Origin: Flavobacterium zhairuonense | GTDB taxonomy: Bacteria > Bacteroidota > Bacteroidia > Flavobacteriales > Flavobacteriaceae | Length of the DNA: 64,000 nucleotides | NCBI RefSeq assembly: GCF_004352915.1 | Contig: NZ_SJSY01000076.1 | Span: forward strand, 659,308-723,307 | Direction of reading: 5' to 3' | Program-made: the position numbers and the translations under genes | The notes under the pieces: model-generated | Databases searched by the model: none | Seen by the model: the letters and a program-made list of their open reading frames with translations, nothing else | What the model was told of the DNA's origin: nothing | In this document: positions 1-7,658 of the stretch, piece after piece | Layout of the letters: each line of letters starts with the position of its first letter | Numbering within the stretch: the first letter of the stretch is position 1

Positions 1-292
1 TTCCAGCCATTCTTTTTTCAAAGAAAGGAACAATGATTACAACTCCTAATTCTTTTGCCAATTCGCTAAAAGCAATAAATGAAGTACTATATAATGGTTC
101 TGCTAATGCAAAATTATCTACATCTTCGCTTTGGCAAAAATAATGACTGCTATATAATTCAGGCAACAAGATTACTTCAGCGCCTTGGCTTGCAGCATCT
201 CTCACCCAGCTGATACATTTTTTAAGATTATTTTCAGCAACATCATTCAAATTTAACTGAATTACTGATATTTTATATTTTCTTTTCGGCAT
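1..292 (-). CDS. Carbon-nitrogen hydrolase, N-carbamoylputrescine amidase-like (partial)
   Basis: The N-terminal ~97 residues of a nitrilase-superfamily amidohydrolase are visible; the rest lies beyond base 1. The protein begins MPKRKYKISVIQLN and has the motif LLPELYSSHYFCQ, where the Glu of LPEL is the first residue of the Glu-Lys-Cys triad. This N-terminal pattern fits N-carbamoylputrescine amidase (AguB), which turns N-carbamoylputrescine into putrescine, CO2 and ammonia in the agmatine route to polyamines. The family call is seen in the sequence; the substrate is inference, because the Lys and Cys are outside the window. ATG at 292 is the only start that opens the frame. A clear promoter lies just upstream. 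Confidence 0.8.
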   Translation of the reverse strand, partial: MPKRKYKISVIQLNLNDVAENNLKKCISWVRDAASQGAEVILLPELYSSHYFCQSEDVDNFALAEPLYSTSFIAFSELAKELGVVIIVPFFEKRMAG

Positions 293-310
293 GACATAAA
301 ATTTAGAGTG

Positions 311-340
311 CAAAAATAACACTTTTTACAGGAATGGCAA
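311..340 (-). promoter_or_regulatory. Bacteroidota promoter of the amidase gene
   Basis: On the minus strand a -33 TTG (340-338) is followed after 19 bases by the -7 box TATTTTTG (318-311), matching the TTG-N17..23-TAnnTTTG consensus. Transcription would start near 305, about 13 bases before the start codon at 292. Confidence 0.6.
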
Positions 341-365
341 AGTGGGTTTTACTTAACTTATTTAT

Positions 366-387
366 AAAAAAAAGAGCTTCACAGCTC
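366..387 (-). terminator. Intrinsic terminator after the toxin gene
   Basis: In the minus direction a GAGCT-GTGA-AGCTC hairpin is followed by a run of eight T. It lies just past the toxin stop codon at 391. Confidence 0.7.
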
Positions 388-390
388 CTC

Positions 391-710
391 TTATAATTGT
401 TTTATAAAATCTCGTTTTGTAGAAAATATTTTAGAAATATAAATTACATCATTCTCTTCAAAATACAAAATCTTATAATCCCTTACTATGATTCTTCGAT
501 ATTCAGGCTCGATCTCATCTTTTTGATATTGCTCACTAAAGTGTATTTTCTTAGTAGCATCCAAAATCTCATTTTTAATATTGTTTGCACCTTGAAAAGA
601 TTTCTCTTTATAGTAATTATAAATTATCTTTAATTGATATAGTAATTATAAATTATCTTTAATTGATTTTTAGCTGTATGGGTCCAAACAACTTTAAAAA
701 ACTTATCCAT
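391..710 (-). pseudogene. RelE/ParE-family toxin, frameshifted by a 29-bp tandem duplication
   Basis: Read from ATG at 710, the frame gives MDKFFKVVWTHTAKNQLKII and stops after 26 codons, inside the second copy of a perfect 29-bp tandem repeat (609-637 and 638-666). With one copy removed, the frame runs on to TAA at 393-391 and gives a 96-residue protein with the basic, aromatic C-terminal half typical of RelE/ParE toxins (YRRIIVRDYKILYF, then a C-terminal ISKIF). The ATG overlaps the antitoxin stop codon (TAATG), the usual coupling in such operons. The whole gene remains apart from the duplication, so the lesion looks recent and could revert by loss of one copy. RelE toxins cut mRNA on the ribosome and ParE poisons gyrase; I cannot tell which subtype this is. 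Confidence 0.8.
609..666. repeat. Perfect 29-bp tandem duplication (two copies)
   Basis: Bases 609-637 and 638-666 are identical (the unit starts TATAGTAATT and ends TTTAATTGA). The unit length is not a multiple of three, so the second copy shifts the toxin reading frame. There is no mobile-element end or longer repeat around it, which points to slippage or unequal recombination. Confidence 0.97.
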
Positions 711-955
711 TACCAATTTTCAGATTCTTTTTCTAAATCTTCTTGCGAAATATATTCTCCCCTTTCAATCTCTAATTTTGCATTAGCCAATTGAGTTTTA
801 TATTCATTTCGAGTAATTGGTTTCCCCTCTACAGAAAATGCAACTATCTCTTCCTCTTGATAACTTTCAATAACTGCTTTTACAACTTTTAAAAGACGTT
901 CATCAGCAGCATTAATATATTCTAACACACTATCTCTTAATTCTAAGGCTCCCAT
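710..955 (-). CDS. Antitoxin of the RelE/ParE-type pair
   Basis: This 81-residue acidic protein begins MGALELRDSVLEYINAADER and contains GKPITRNEYKTQLANAK. It is the length and style of the small antitoxins that sit before RelE/ParE toxins in Bacteroidota; the C-terminus is very rich in Glu and would bind the toxin. A TTG seven codons upstream (976) also opens the frame, but ATG at 955 gives the natural N-terminus. The stop codon overlaps the toxin start by one base. Its role is inferred from this coupling. With the toxin frameshifted, the antitoxin may now be orphaned, or may still neutralise related toxins elsewhere in the genome. Confidence 0.75.
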   Translation of the reverse strand: MGALELRDSVLEYINAADERLLKVVKAVIESYQEEEIVAFSVEGKPITRNEYKTQLANAKLEIERGEYISQEDLEKESENW

Positions 956-1011
956 AATTATTTCAATTTTAATCAATCAAAGATAGAAATTTTGATCCAA
1001 TTTTTATACTT

Positions 1012-1061
1012 AAAAAAAGGCCACTTTACATCAGCTTAAAATAAAACTTCTGCAAAATGGC
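1012..1061 (-). terminator. Terminator after the lipoprotein gene
   Basis: In the minus direction an 11-bp stem with two G-U pairs (arms 1061-1051 and 1030-1020) has a 20-base loop and is followed by a T run at 1019-1012. Confidence 0.55.
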
Positions 1062-1098
1062 TTATCAACCTAAAAATATATCAACTAAGAAAAGCTGT

Positions 1099-1509
1099 TT
1101 ATTCAATCACAACTTTCTGAGTCAAGAATTCAGTTTCTGATTTTTTGAATTTGATTTCAACAGTTCCTTTTGCAGTTGCTTTGAATTTGTAAACTGTCTT
1201 TTTTGGGTCTGGCACTTGTTGTGTACAAACTTCTGACGGATATTTTGCAATAACTTGTAATCCTTTTGCTTCACCGATTGTAGTTTCAGAAATCTTATCG
1301 AATTCTCCACAAGCATTGTCTACAACATAAGTTACATCATAACTCAATTCGTCATTTACTTTTCCAGTAGCTGGGCCTTCAATTTTTGTGACAAATGCTG
1401 TTTTTGTTTTAACTGTTGATTCAGCTTTATCATCGTCGTTGCTGCATGAAATCAATGCAGTTGATAAAAATAATACTACTAAAACCGATTTTAATCTAAA
1501 CCTTTTCAT
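1099..1509 (-). CDS. Secreted lipoprotein, function unknown
   Basis: This 136-residue protein has a basic, hydrophobic signal sequence ending in the lipobox LISC, followed by SNDDDK. In Bacteroidota such an acidic stretch right after the lipid-bearing Cys is the kind of signal that sends lipoproteins to the cell surface. The mature part is about 115 residues of alternating polar and hydrophobic residues (for example LSYDVTYVV and GTVEIKFKK), suggesting one beta-sandwich domain. Two Cys (in VDNACGEF and SEVCTQQ) could form a disulfide. I do not recognise a named family. It is a single gene with its own terminator. Confidence 0.75.
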   Translation of the reverse strand: MKRFRLKSVLVVLFLSTALISCSNDDDKAESTVKTKTAFVTKIEGPATGKVNDELSYDVTYVVDNACGEFDKISETTIGEAKGLQVIAKYPSEVCTQQVPDPKKTVYKFKATAKGTVEIKFKKSETEFLTQKVVIE

Positions 1510-1686
1510 ATAAAATAATAATTAATTGTTAATTACTATGAAGATGCAGTGTAGTTGCAAAGGTTGCTTGGACAAAATGTTAAATAGTTTTTCCAGAAAT
1601 CCAATCCACTATATATCAGAAACTTATTTTTTGATATTTTTTTCTAAAATGTCGATATTTCTTATAAAAATAAAAACTTCTCATCT

Positions 1687-1761
1687 AGCCCCGATCGAAG
1701 CGACATCCTTTTTCCTGCTTCTTTAGCAGGGAAAAGATACAGCGGAGAGCGGGACAGAACT
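1687..1761. repeat. Hairpin repeat of the flavobacterial intergenic type
   Basis: The 335-base gap between the lipoprotein and the DUF808 gene holds a long imperfect hairpin. It starts AGCCCCGATCGAAGCGACAT, has an inner stem TTTTTCCTGCT/AGCAGGGAAAA, and closes with ATACAGCGGAGAGCGGGACA. From memory, near-identical elements occur downstream of many flavobacterial genes; I could not search for copies. The rest of this gap (1510-1686) shows only AT-rich sequence. Confidence 0.6.
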
Positions 1762-1786
1762 TGAACCGAAGACGATATTTCTGCTT

Positions 1787-1824
1787 CAAAAAAAAAAAAA
1801 ACACCAGCCTCTCGACTGGTGTTT
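1787..1824 (-). terminator. Terminator after the DUF808 gene
   Basis: The stem ACACCAG/CTGGTGT (1801-1807 and 1816-1822) is flanked on the plus strand by a long A run, which reads as a T run after the hairpin in the minus direction. It sits about 20 bases past the stop codon of the DUF808 gene. Confidence 0.8.
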
Positions 1825-1844
1825 CGAATATCTAAAAACAGAAA

Positions 1845-2735
1845 TTAAACCGTTGTTTCTTTCTTTTTGAATATTTTTTTGAAAAGATTTACTATTCCTA
1901 GAGTTACAAAACCTAGAACAAGTCCCGCTGTAAACTCTTTGATAATTGATGGAATGTTAATTTCTTCTGCTAGATGATGAATGTACGGGATATAATGCAC
2001 AAACAATCCTCCTGCGACCATAATCAAGGCAATTGTTCCAATTACGGTCAAAGCTTTAATTACTTTTGGAAGTGCTTGAACTAAAATATTTCCGATAAAT
2101 TTTAAGACACTTTTTTCTTTTTTGCTATGCTGAATCATTTTGAAACCAACTTCGTCCATACGAACAATCAGCGCTACTATTCCGTAAACTCCCACTGTCG
2201 CTATAACTGCAATAATTGAAACAGTAATAATCTGCGACATTAATGGTTTTCCAATCACAGTCCCTAAAGCGATAATTACGATTTCTACAGAAAGAATAAA
2301 ATCAGTAACAATTGCCGATTTTACTTTGTCTTTTTCGATTACCAAAATTTCTTCTTCGGTAAGAACTTCATCAGTTATTCCTTCTGATTCTTCATGTGCA
2401 TGAGGAAAAAAGAACTCGTAGATTTTTTCGGCTCCTTCATACGCCAAAAACAATCCTCCCAAAACCAAAATTACCATTATCGCAATTGGAAAAAATGCGC
2501 TTAATAAAAATGCAATTGGAAGAATAATAATTTTATTCAATAACGAACCTTTACTGATTGCCCATAATACAGGAAGTTCTCGAGATGATGCAAATCCTGA
2601 AGCTTTTTCGGCATTTACAGCCAAATCATCTCCTAAAATTCCAGCTGTTTTTTTTGCTGCAACTTTACTCATTACTGCAACATCATCCATAATTGCTGCG
2701 ATATCATCTAACAAGGCGAAAAAACCTGAACCCAT
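1845..2735 (-). CDS. DUF808 (YedI-like) inner-membrane protein
   Basis: This 296-residue protein begins MGSGFFALLDDIAAIMDDVA, the strongly conserved N-terminus of the DUF808/YedI family, followed by the characteristic KKTAGILGDDLAVNA. About six to seven hydrophobic segments follow (roughly residues 70-100, 140-190 and 220-285), with an acidic His-containing loop around FFPHAHEESEG and a Lys-rich tail (FKKIFKKKETTV). The family is widespread but has no established function. The start is ATG at 2735, and the length is normal for the family. It is transcribed alone, ending at a good terminator. Confidence 0.88.
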   Translation of the reverse strand: MGSGFFALLDDIAAIMDDVAVMSKVAAKKTAGILGDDLAVNAEKASGFASSRELPVLWAISKGSLLNKIIILPIAFLLSAFFPIAIMVILVLGGLFLAYEGAEKIYEFFFPHAHEESEGITDEVLTEEEILVIEKDKVKSAIVTDFILSVEIVIIALGTVIGKPLMSQIITVSIIAVIATVGVYGIVALIVRMDEVGFKMIQHSKKEKSVLKFIGNILVQALPKVIKALTVIGTIALIMVAGGLFVHYIPYIHHLAEEINIPSIIKEFTAGLVLGFVTLGIVNLFKKIFKKKETTV

Positions 2736-2854
2736 TTTTTAAAATTTATTTTTAGTGATGCGAATCTAGACAATTTGCCTTAATCTGCCCAATAATCGAG
2801 CATCAAAATTTGTATTTTTATTCCTATTTTTCTGCTTTGTGGTTAAAACCAACT

Positions 2855-2974
2855 CTAACTGCATTGCCCTAAAAGAACCCATAGAATAATAAAAACAATG
2901 ATTGTTCCGAAGCATCCGCCTCCTAATTTTTTAGCGCCATATCCCGCTAGCAATCCTCTAAAAATATTGTTCAT
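2855..2974 (-). CDS. Small membrane protein, 39 residues
   Basis: The 405-base gap before clpB contains a short frame with ATG at 2974 and TAG at 2855. It encodes MNNIFRGLLAGYGAKKLGGG, then a Cys, a hydrophobic helix (TIIVFIILWVLLG) and a C-terminal QCS. The Gly-rich amphipathic start, the single membrane helix and the higher GC content than the flanks argue for a real gene; the pattern resembles small conserved proteins I recall from flavobacteria. Its function is unknown. The remaining stretches (2736-2854 and 2975-3085) show nothing else I can support. Confidence 0.65.
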   Translation of the reverse strand: MNNIFRGLLAGYGAKKLGGGCFGTIIVFIILWVLLGQCS

Positions 2975-3085
2975 GTTTTTAATTTTTAAATTAATAATTC
3001 ACTGATTTTTAAAAACTTAAAATTGAATATTTCTTCAAAATTTGTTGTTATAAAAATTACTCAAAAAGTTTCAGAATTTGCGGAT

Positions 3086-3119
3086 AAAAAAAAAGCACCA
3101 ATCTTTCGACTGATGCTTT
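3086..3119 (-). terminator. Terminator after clpB
   Basis: On the minus strand GCAUCAGUC-GAAA-GAUUGGUGC forms a nine-pair stem including two G-U wobbles with a GAAA tetraloop, followed by nine T. The wobbles form only in minus-strand RNA, which fits the direction of clpB. Confidence 0.85.
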
Positions 3120-3140
3120 CCTAAGAGTGACATTAAAAAT

Positions 3141-5738
3141 TTATTTAGCGGTTTGATTTCTAAAAACCAAATTGCCATCAAAAGCATCTAATAAAATGAT
3201 GCTGTCTGTTGTTATATTCCCTGCCAAAATTTCTTTTGACAACTGATTTAAAACTTCTCTCTGAACCACACGTTTTACTGGTCTGGCTCCAAAATGAGGA
3301 TCATAGCCTTTGTCGGCCAAATAAGCGATAGCTTCTGGAGTTGCATCCATTGTAATGCCTTGTAAAGCCAACATTTTTGTAACGCTCTTTAACTGAAGAC
3401 TTACAATTCTTGAGATATTCTCTACTGTAAGCGGTGTAAACATTACAATTTCGTCGATACGGTTGATAAACTCAGGACGAACAGTTTGTTTTAACAATCC
3501 TAAAACTTCGTTTTTAGCCACTTCTGTTGCAGCTTCAACACTTCCTTTTAGGTTTTCAAATTTCTCCTGAATAATATTACTTCCCATATTTGAGGTCATA
3601 ATAATAATCGTATTTCTGAAATCAGCCAAACGTCCTTTATTATCTGTTAAACGTCCTTCGTCCAGAACCTGCAACAAAATATTGAATGTATCCGGATGCG
3701 CTTTTTCGATCTCGTCTAAAAGCACAACAGAATAAGGTTTTCTACGAACCGCTTCCGTCAACTGACCTCCTTCATCGTAACCAACATATCCTGGAGGCGC
3801 ACCCACCAAACGGCTCACACTGTGACGTTCTTGGTACTCGCTCATATCGATACGTGTCATAGCATTTTCGTCGTCAAAAAGATATTCGGCCAAAGCTTTT
3901 GCTAACTCTGTTTTTCCCACTCCGGTTGTTCCTAAGAATAAGAATGATCCAACAGGTTTTTTCATATCCTGCAAACCGGCACGGCTTCTGCGAACGGCAT
4001 CACTCACGGCTTCTATTGCTTCTTCCTGGCCTACTACACGTTTGTGCAATTCGTCTTCCAGATGCAATAGTTTTTCTCTTTCTGTTTGAAGCATTTTAGT
4101 AACTGGAATTCCTGTCCATTTTGCTACAACTTCTGCGATATCTTCTCTGGTTACTTCTTCTTTGATCAAAGAATTTCCAGATTGAAATTCTAACAATTGT
4201 TTTTGCAAAGTTTCTTGGCGTTCCTGTGCTTCCTTTATTTTTCCGTAACGAATTTCGGCTACTTTTCCGTAATCGCCGTCACGTTCTGCACGTTCTGCTT
4301 CGTATTTAAAGTCTTCAATTTCGTGTTTCACAGCCTGGATTCCGTCAACGATATCTTTTTCCTGTTTCCATTTTGCATAGATTTCGTTTCGTTCTTCTTT
4401 TAGGTTGGCCAATTCCATTCCTAAAATTTTCAGCTTGCTTTCTTCTTTTTCACGCTTAATGGCTTCAATTTCGATTTCCAACTGCATGATTTTACGATCC
4501 AAAACATCTAATTCCTCAGGTTTTGAATTGATTTCCATACGCAATTTAGAAGCCGCTTCGTCCATCAAGTCGATCGCTTTATCTGGCAAGAAACGATTCG
4601 TAATATAACGTTGTGAAAGTTCAACCGCAGCAATAATCGCTTCGTCTTTAATTTGGACTTTATGATGCGTTTCATATTTTTCTTTAATTCCACGTAAAAT
4701 CGAAATCGCGCTTTCAGTATCTGGCTCATCGATTAATACTTTTTGGAAACGTCTTTCAAGCGCTTTGTCTTTTTCAAAATATTTTTGGTATTCATCTAAA
4801 GTCGTTGCACCAATTGCTCTCAACTCACCACGAGCCAAAGCTGGTTTCAAGATATTAGCCGCATCCATTGCGCCTTCACCTCCACCCGCTCCTACAAGCG
4901 TATGAATCTCGTCAATAAAAAGAACAATATCTCCATCTGCTGCAGTAACTTCTTTTACCACCGATTTCAAACGTTCTTCAAATTCTCCTTTGTATTTCGC
5001 TCCGGCAATCAAAGCTCCCATATCTAGTGAGAATACGATCTTTTCTTTTAAGTTTTCTGGAACGTCTCCGTCTACAATTCTGTGCGCTAAACCTTCTGCA
5101 ATTGCAGTTTTACCAACTCCTGGCTCACCAATAAGCATTGGATTGTTTTTAGTTCTACGAGTCAGAATCTGCAATACACGACGAATTTCTTCATCACGTC
5201 CGATAACTGGATCTAGTTTTCCTGTACGTGCTAATTCGTTTAAGTTTTTAGCGAATTTATTTAGTGAATTATACGTTTCTTCAGCTGAAGCCGATGTTAC
5301 TCTTTCTCCTTTACGCAATTCCTCGATTGCTGCTTTCAAACCTTTCCCAGTTACCCCTTGATCTTTTAAGATTTGAGAAACTTTACTTTTTGAGTCGAAA
5401 ATGGCTAAAATTAAATGCTCGATCGAAACGTATTCGTCGTTCATTTTTTGTGCAATGATTTCGGCTTCGTTCAAAGCTTTGTTTGCGTCTCGAGAAAGCA
5501 TTACATCTCCTCCTGAAACTTTTGGAAAACTCTGAATTGTACTGTCTAAAATTTGAAGAAACAAAGGCACATTTACATTTAATTTTTTCAAAATAAATGG
5601 CGCTACGTTTTCGTCCACTTCAAAAATAGCTTTGAAAATGTGTTCATTTTCAATTTGTTGCTGGCCATTTCGCTGCGCTAATTGTTGCGACAACTGTATG
5701 GCTTCCTGCGATTTAATAGTAAATTTATTTATGTTCAT
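3141..5738 (-). CDS. clpB: ATP-dependent chaperone ClpB
   Basis: This 865-residue AAA+ disaggregase works with DnaK to pull proteins out of aggregates in the cytoplasm. The order is: Clp N-terminal repeats (about 1-150); first AAA+ module with Walker A GEPGVGKTA near 205 and Walker B VLFIDEIH; a long Glu/Lys/Arg-rich coiled-coil middle domain (about 400-530), which separates ClpB from ClpA and ClpC; second AAA+ module with GTTGVGKTELA near 605 and VVLLDEIEKAH; and the C-terminal ClpB D2 domain. The length is typical. The start ATG at 5738 gives MNINKFTIKSQEAIQLSQQL, the expected N-terminus. It is monocistronic. I do not see a clear heat-shock promoter or a CIRCE element upstream. Confidence 0.98.
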   Translation of the reverse strand: MNINKFTIKSQEAIQLSQQLAQRNGQQQIENEHIFKAIFEVDENVAPFILKKLNVNVPLFLQILDSTIQSFPKVSGGDVMLSRDANKALNEAEIIAQKMNDEYVSIEHLILAIFDSKSKVSQILKDQGVTGKGLKAAIEELRKGERVTSASAEETYNSLNKFAKNLNELARTGKLDPVIGRDEEIRRVLQILTRRTKNNPMLIGEPGVGKTAIAEGLAHRIVDGDVPENLKEKIVFSLDMGALIAGAKYKGEFEERLKSVVKEVTAADGDIVLFIDEIHTLVGAGGGEGAMDAANILKPALARGELRAIGATTLDEYQKYFEKDKALERRFQKVLIDEPDTESAISILRGIKEKYETHHKVQIKDEAIIAAVELSQRYITNRFLPDKAIDLMDEAASKLRMEINSKPEELDVLDRKIMQLEIEIEAIKREKEESKLKILGMELANLKEERNEIYAKWKQEKDIVDGIQAVKHEIEDFKYEAERAERDGDYGKVAEIRYGKIKEAQERQETLQKQLLEFQSGNSLIKEEVTREDIAEVVAKWTGIPVTKMLQTEREKLLHLEDELHKRVVGQEEAIEAVSDAVRRSRAGLQDMKKPVGSFLFLGTTGVGKTELAKALAEYLFDDENAMTRIDMSEYQERHSVSRLVGAPPGYVGYDEGGQLTEAVRRKPYSVVLLDEIEKAHPDTFNILLQVLDEGRLTDNKGRLADFRNTIIIMTSNMGSNIIQEKFENLKGSVEAATEVAKNEVLGLLKQTVRPEFINRIDEIVMFTPLTVENISRIVSLQLKSVTKMLALQGITMDATPEAIAYLADKGYDPHFGARPVKRVVQREVLNQLSKEILAGNITTDSIILLDAFDGNLVFRNQTAK

Positions 5739-5941
5739 ATTTTTTTGATTTGATTGATTTTACTGTTTGAAATTTATAAGATTAAAGTTACGATTTATAG
5801 AGTTAGATTTTTAACTCAAATGATTTAACTTTGTATTCGAATAGACAAATTATATTCCACAACAAAAAAACAGACAAAATGACCGATAAAATCATGTTTT
5901 TACCATTTTAACACGTCAAAAAGTCATAAAACAAGCCAAAT

Positions 5942-6331
5942 ATGAGTTTTTTTAATTCAATCTTCGGAAGTTCAGAGAACTCAGAAGTCCCTAAAAGCAA
6001 AGTAAACTGGAACGAATTAACAGATACGCTTCAATTAATGGAAATTGAGACCATTTCAAATGAAAAACCAGTCGTTATTTTCAAACACAGCACAAGATGC
6101 AGTATTAGCCGAATGGCTTTAAAACAATTTGAAAGAGAATATGATCTTGAAAATGTTGTTGATGCTTATTTTTTAGATTTAATCGCACATAGAGATGTTT
6201 CAAACGAAATTGCTAGCAAATTTGACGTGTATCATGAATCTCCACAACTGATTTTAATTAAAAACGGAAAAGCGGTTTATGATGTTTCGCACAGCGATAT
6301 TGATGCTGAAGTATTGAAAAGCAAGATCTAA
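5942..6331 (+). CDS. ytxJ: Bacillithiol-system redox protein YtxJ
   Basis: This 129-residue thioredoxin-fold protein has the single-cysteine motif TRCSISR (Cys53) after the strand PVVIFKHS, as expected of monothiol bacilliredoxin-like YtxJ proteins. The family is thought to remove bacillithiol from oxidised proteins, and bacillithiol is made by many Bacteroidota. The conserved RDVSNEIA and the later ESPQLILIKNGKAVYD match the cis-Pro region and the last strand of the fold. It is divergent from clpB, with about 200 bases between the two. A TAACTTTG box near 5825 could serve as a -7 element, though I see no good -33 partner. Confidence 0.9.
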   Translation: MSFFNSIFGSSENSEVPKSKVNWNELTDTLQLMEIETISNEKPVVIFKHSTRCSISRMALKQFEREYDLENVVDAYFLDLIAHRDVSNEIASKFDVYHESPQLILIKNGKAVYDVSHSDIDAEVLKSKI

Positions 6332-6380
6332 GTTGCAAATTATGAGTTATGAGTTAATTACTCAACTTAGACTACAAATT

Positions 6381-6419
6381 AAAAAGCCTGAAATTGTCGA
6401 ATACAATTTCAGGCTTTTT
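6381..6419. terminator. Bidirectional terminator
   Basis: A perfect 16-bp stem (AAAAAGCCTGAAATTG and its complement) with the 7-base loop TCGAATA lies between the convergent genes ytxJ and the membrane protein at 6492. Confidence 0.9.
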
Positions 6420-6491
6420 CTTTCTTTACTTTAACTCAAATTTGAATCCAATCTGAACGCTCAACTCATAACTCATAACCCATAATTAAAC

Positions 6492-7658
6492 TTAAAAACT
6501 TTCTCCAGATCCACCGCCACTAAAACCCCCTCCACCAAATTCCATTGGAGAATCTTGCGGTTTTACTTCTGGTTTCATTCCGAAAGTTGAAGCTACAACT
6601 AAAGCTTCTGCGTTTAAAATTGCATCTGAATGATTTATTCTATCTGGTTTGAATGTTAAACCGCTTTCTTTTTCTTTTAATTTTTTAATTGAGAAATACG
6701 CTATTGCAAATAATACAACTCCGCCCAAAGTTAAAGCCACTTCGATAGGCAAAACAGCGTAATAAAATCGAATGGTATAGATTGAAAATCCTATTGCTAA
6801 AAAGCTTATCCATAACATAATTCTGTCTTTTGTTTTTAAAGCTCTAACCAAATACAAAACTGGGGCTATAAACGTAAAGGCGTAAAAGAAAAAAGCAAAC
6901 GGAATATCGGTTCCTGGTTTTAACTCAGTTCCTAAAAGTTCAGCTGAAAGTTCTCTTACAACCAAGTAATTACAAGAAAGATAAAACAATACCAGACAAA
7001 AACTATTCGCTAATAAAAGTCCGTTGTAGTAATAACTTTTGCTCAAATTACCAATTAATTTCCTCGTCAAAAAATAACAAATCGCTGCAAAAATCATTGC
7101 CACAAATGGCAGAACAGCTTTGCCTATTTCGCCAAATTCAAACATTTGGAAGAATAAAAAAGCAGTAATTGCCAAACAAAAAAACAGCATTGAAATCAAA
7201 TGCAGATATCGCACAAACATAAATAGCGCAACTGTTGCCATAAAAAAAGCTATCACAGATTTATTTGCTTCTGTAGAAATTCCAATAGCAAATGCAATAT
7301 TTAAGATGGTACCTAAAATAAATGCATCATCTAAACCGTGATTACGATAATTTTGTTTCGCTAAAAATTCTGAACCTGCAAAACCAACGGCCGCAAAAAT
7401 ATAACAGCAAATATCGAAATAAGCATTCTCGGCATTCATGCCAACAACAGAAATGGCTCCGCAAATTGAACTATATAAAAAACTACCTAATAAGAAGAAA
7501 CCTATTTGAACTAAAACATTCTCTTGACTTTTAAATACTGGTAATTCTTTCTTGATAAATTGCCTTTGTTCTTTACTTATAAAACCTCCATTGTATAAAG
7601 CTTTTGCCTCATCAACTAAAACTTCATTATCTAATATTTCTTTATTATACACTATCAT
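6492..7658 (-). CDS. Multi-pass membrane protein with Gly/Ser-rich tail
   Basis: This 388-residue protein has a soluble N-terminus of about 45 residues (GGFISKEQRQFIKKELPVF, similar in style to the start of DUF2157 proteins), then around ten hydrophobic helices, and ends in EFGGGGFSGGGSGESF. The Gly/Ser tail resembles the tails of YgcG/TPM-domain proteins, but no TPM domain is visible. It overlaps the upstream DUF2157 gene by four bases (ATGA), so the two are translationally coupled and may form one membrane complex. Function unknown. Confidence 0.75.
   Translation of the reverse strand: MIVYNKEILDNEVLVDEAKALYNGGFISKEQRQFIKKELPVFKSQENVLVQIGFFLLGSFLYSSICGAISVVGMNAENAYFDICCYIFAAVGFAGSEFLAKQNYRNHGLDDAFILGTILNIAFAIGISTEANKSVIAFFMATVALFMFVRYLHLISMLFFCLAITAFLFFQMFEFGEIGKAVLPFVAMIFAAICYFLTRKLIGNLSKSYYYNGLLLANSFCLVLFYLSCNYLVVRELSAELLGTELKPGTDIPFAFFFYAFTFIAPVLYLVRALKTKDRIMLWISFLAIGFSIYTIRFYYAVLPIEVALTLGGVVLFAIAYFSIKKLKEKESGLTFKPDRINHSDAILNAEALVVASTFGMKPEVKPQDSPMEFGGGGFSGGGSGESF

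Noticed and set aside
397..633. Plus-strand frame of 78 codons
   Set aside because: It is antisense to the frameshifted toxin gene, whose own reading frame is convincing after removing one repeat copy.
1526..1726. Plus-strand frame of 66 codons in the gap after the lipoprotein
   Set aside because: Low-complexity, ends inside a hairpin repeat, and has no recognisable start context.
3899..5458. Several plus-strand frames within clpB
   Set aside because: They are antisense shadows of a highly conserved gene.
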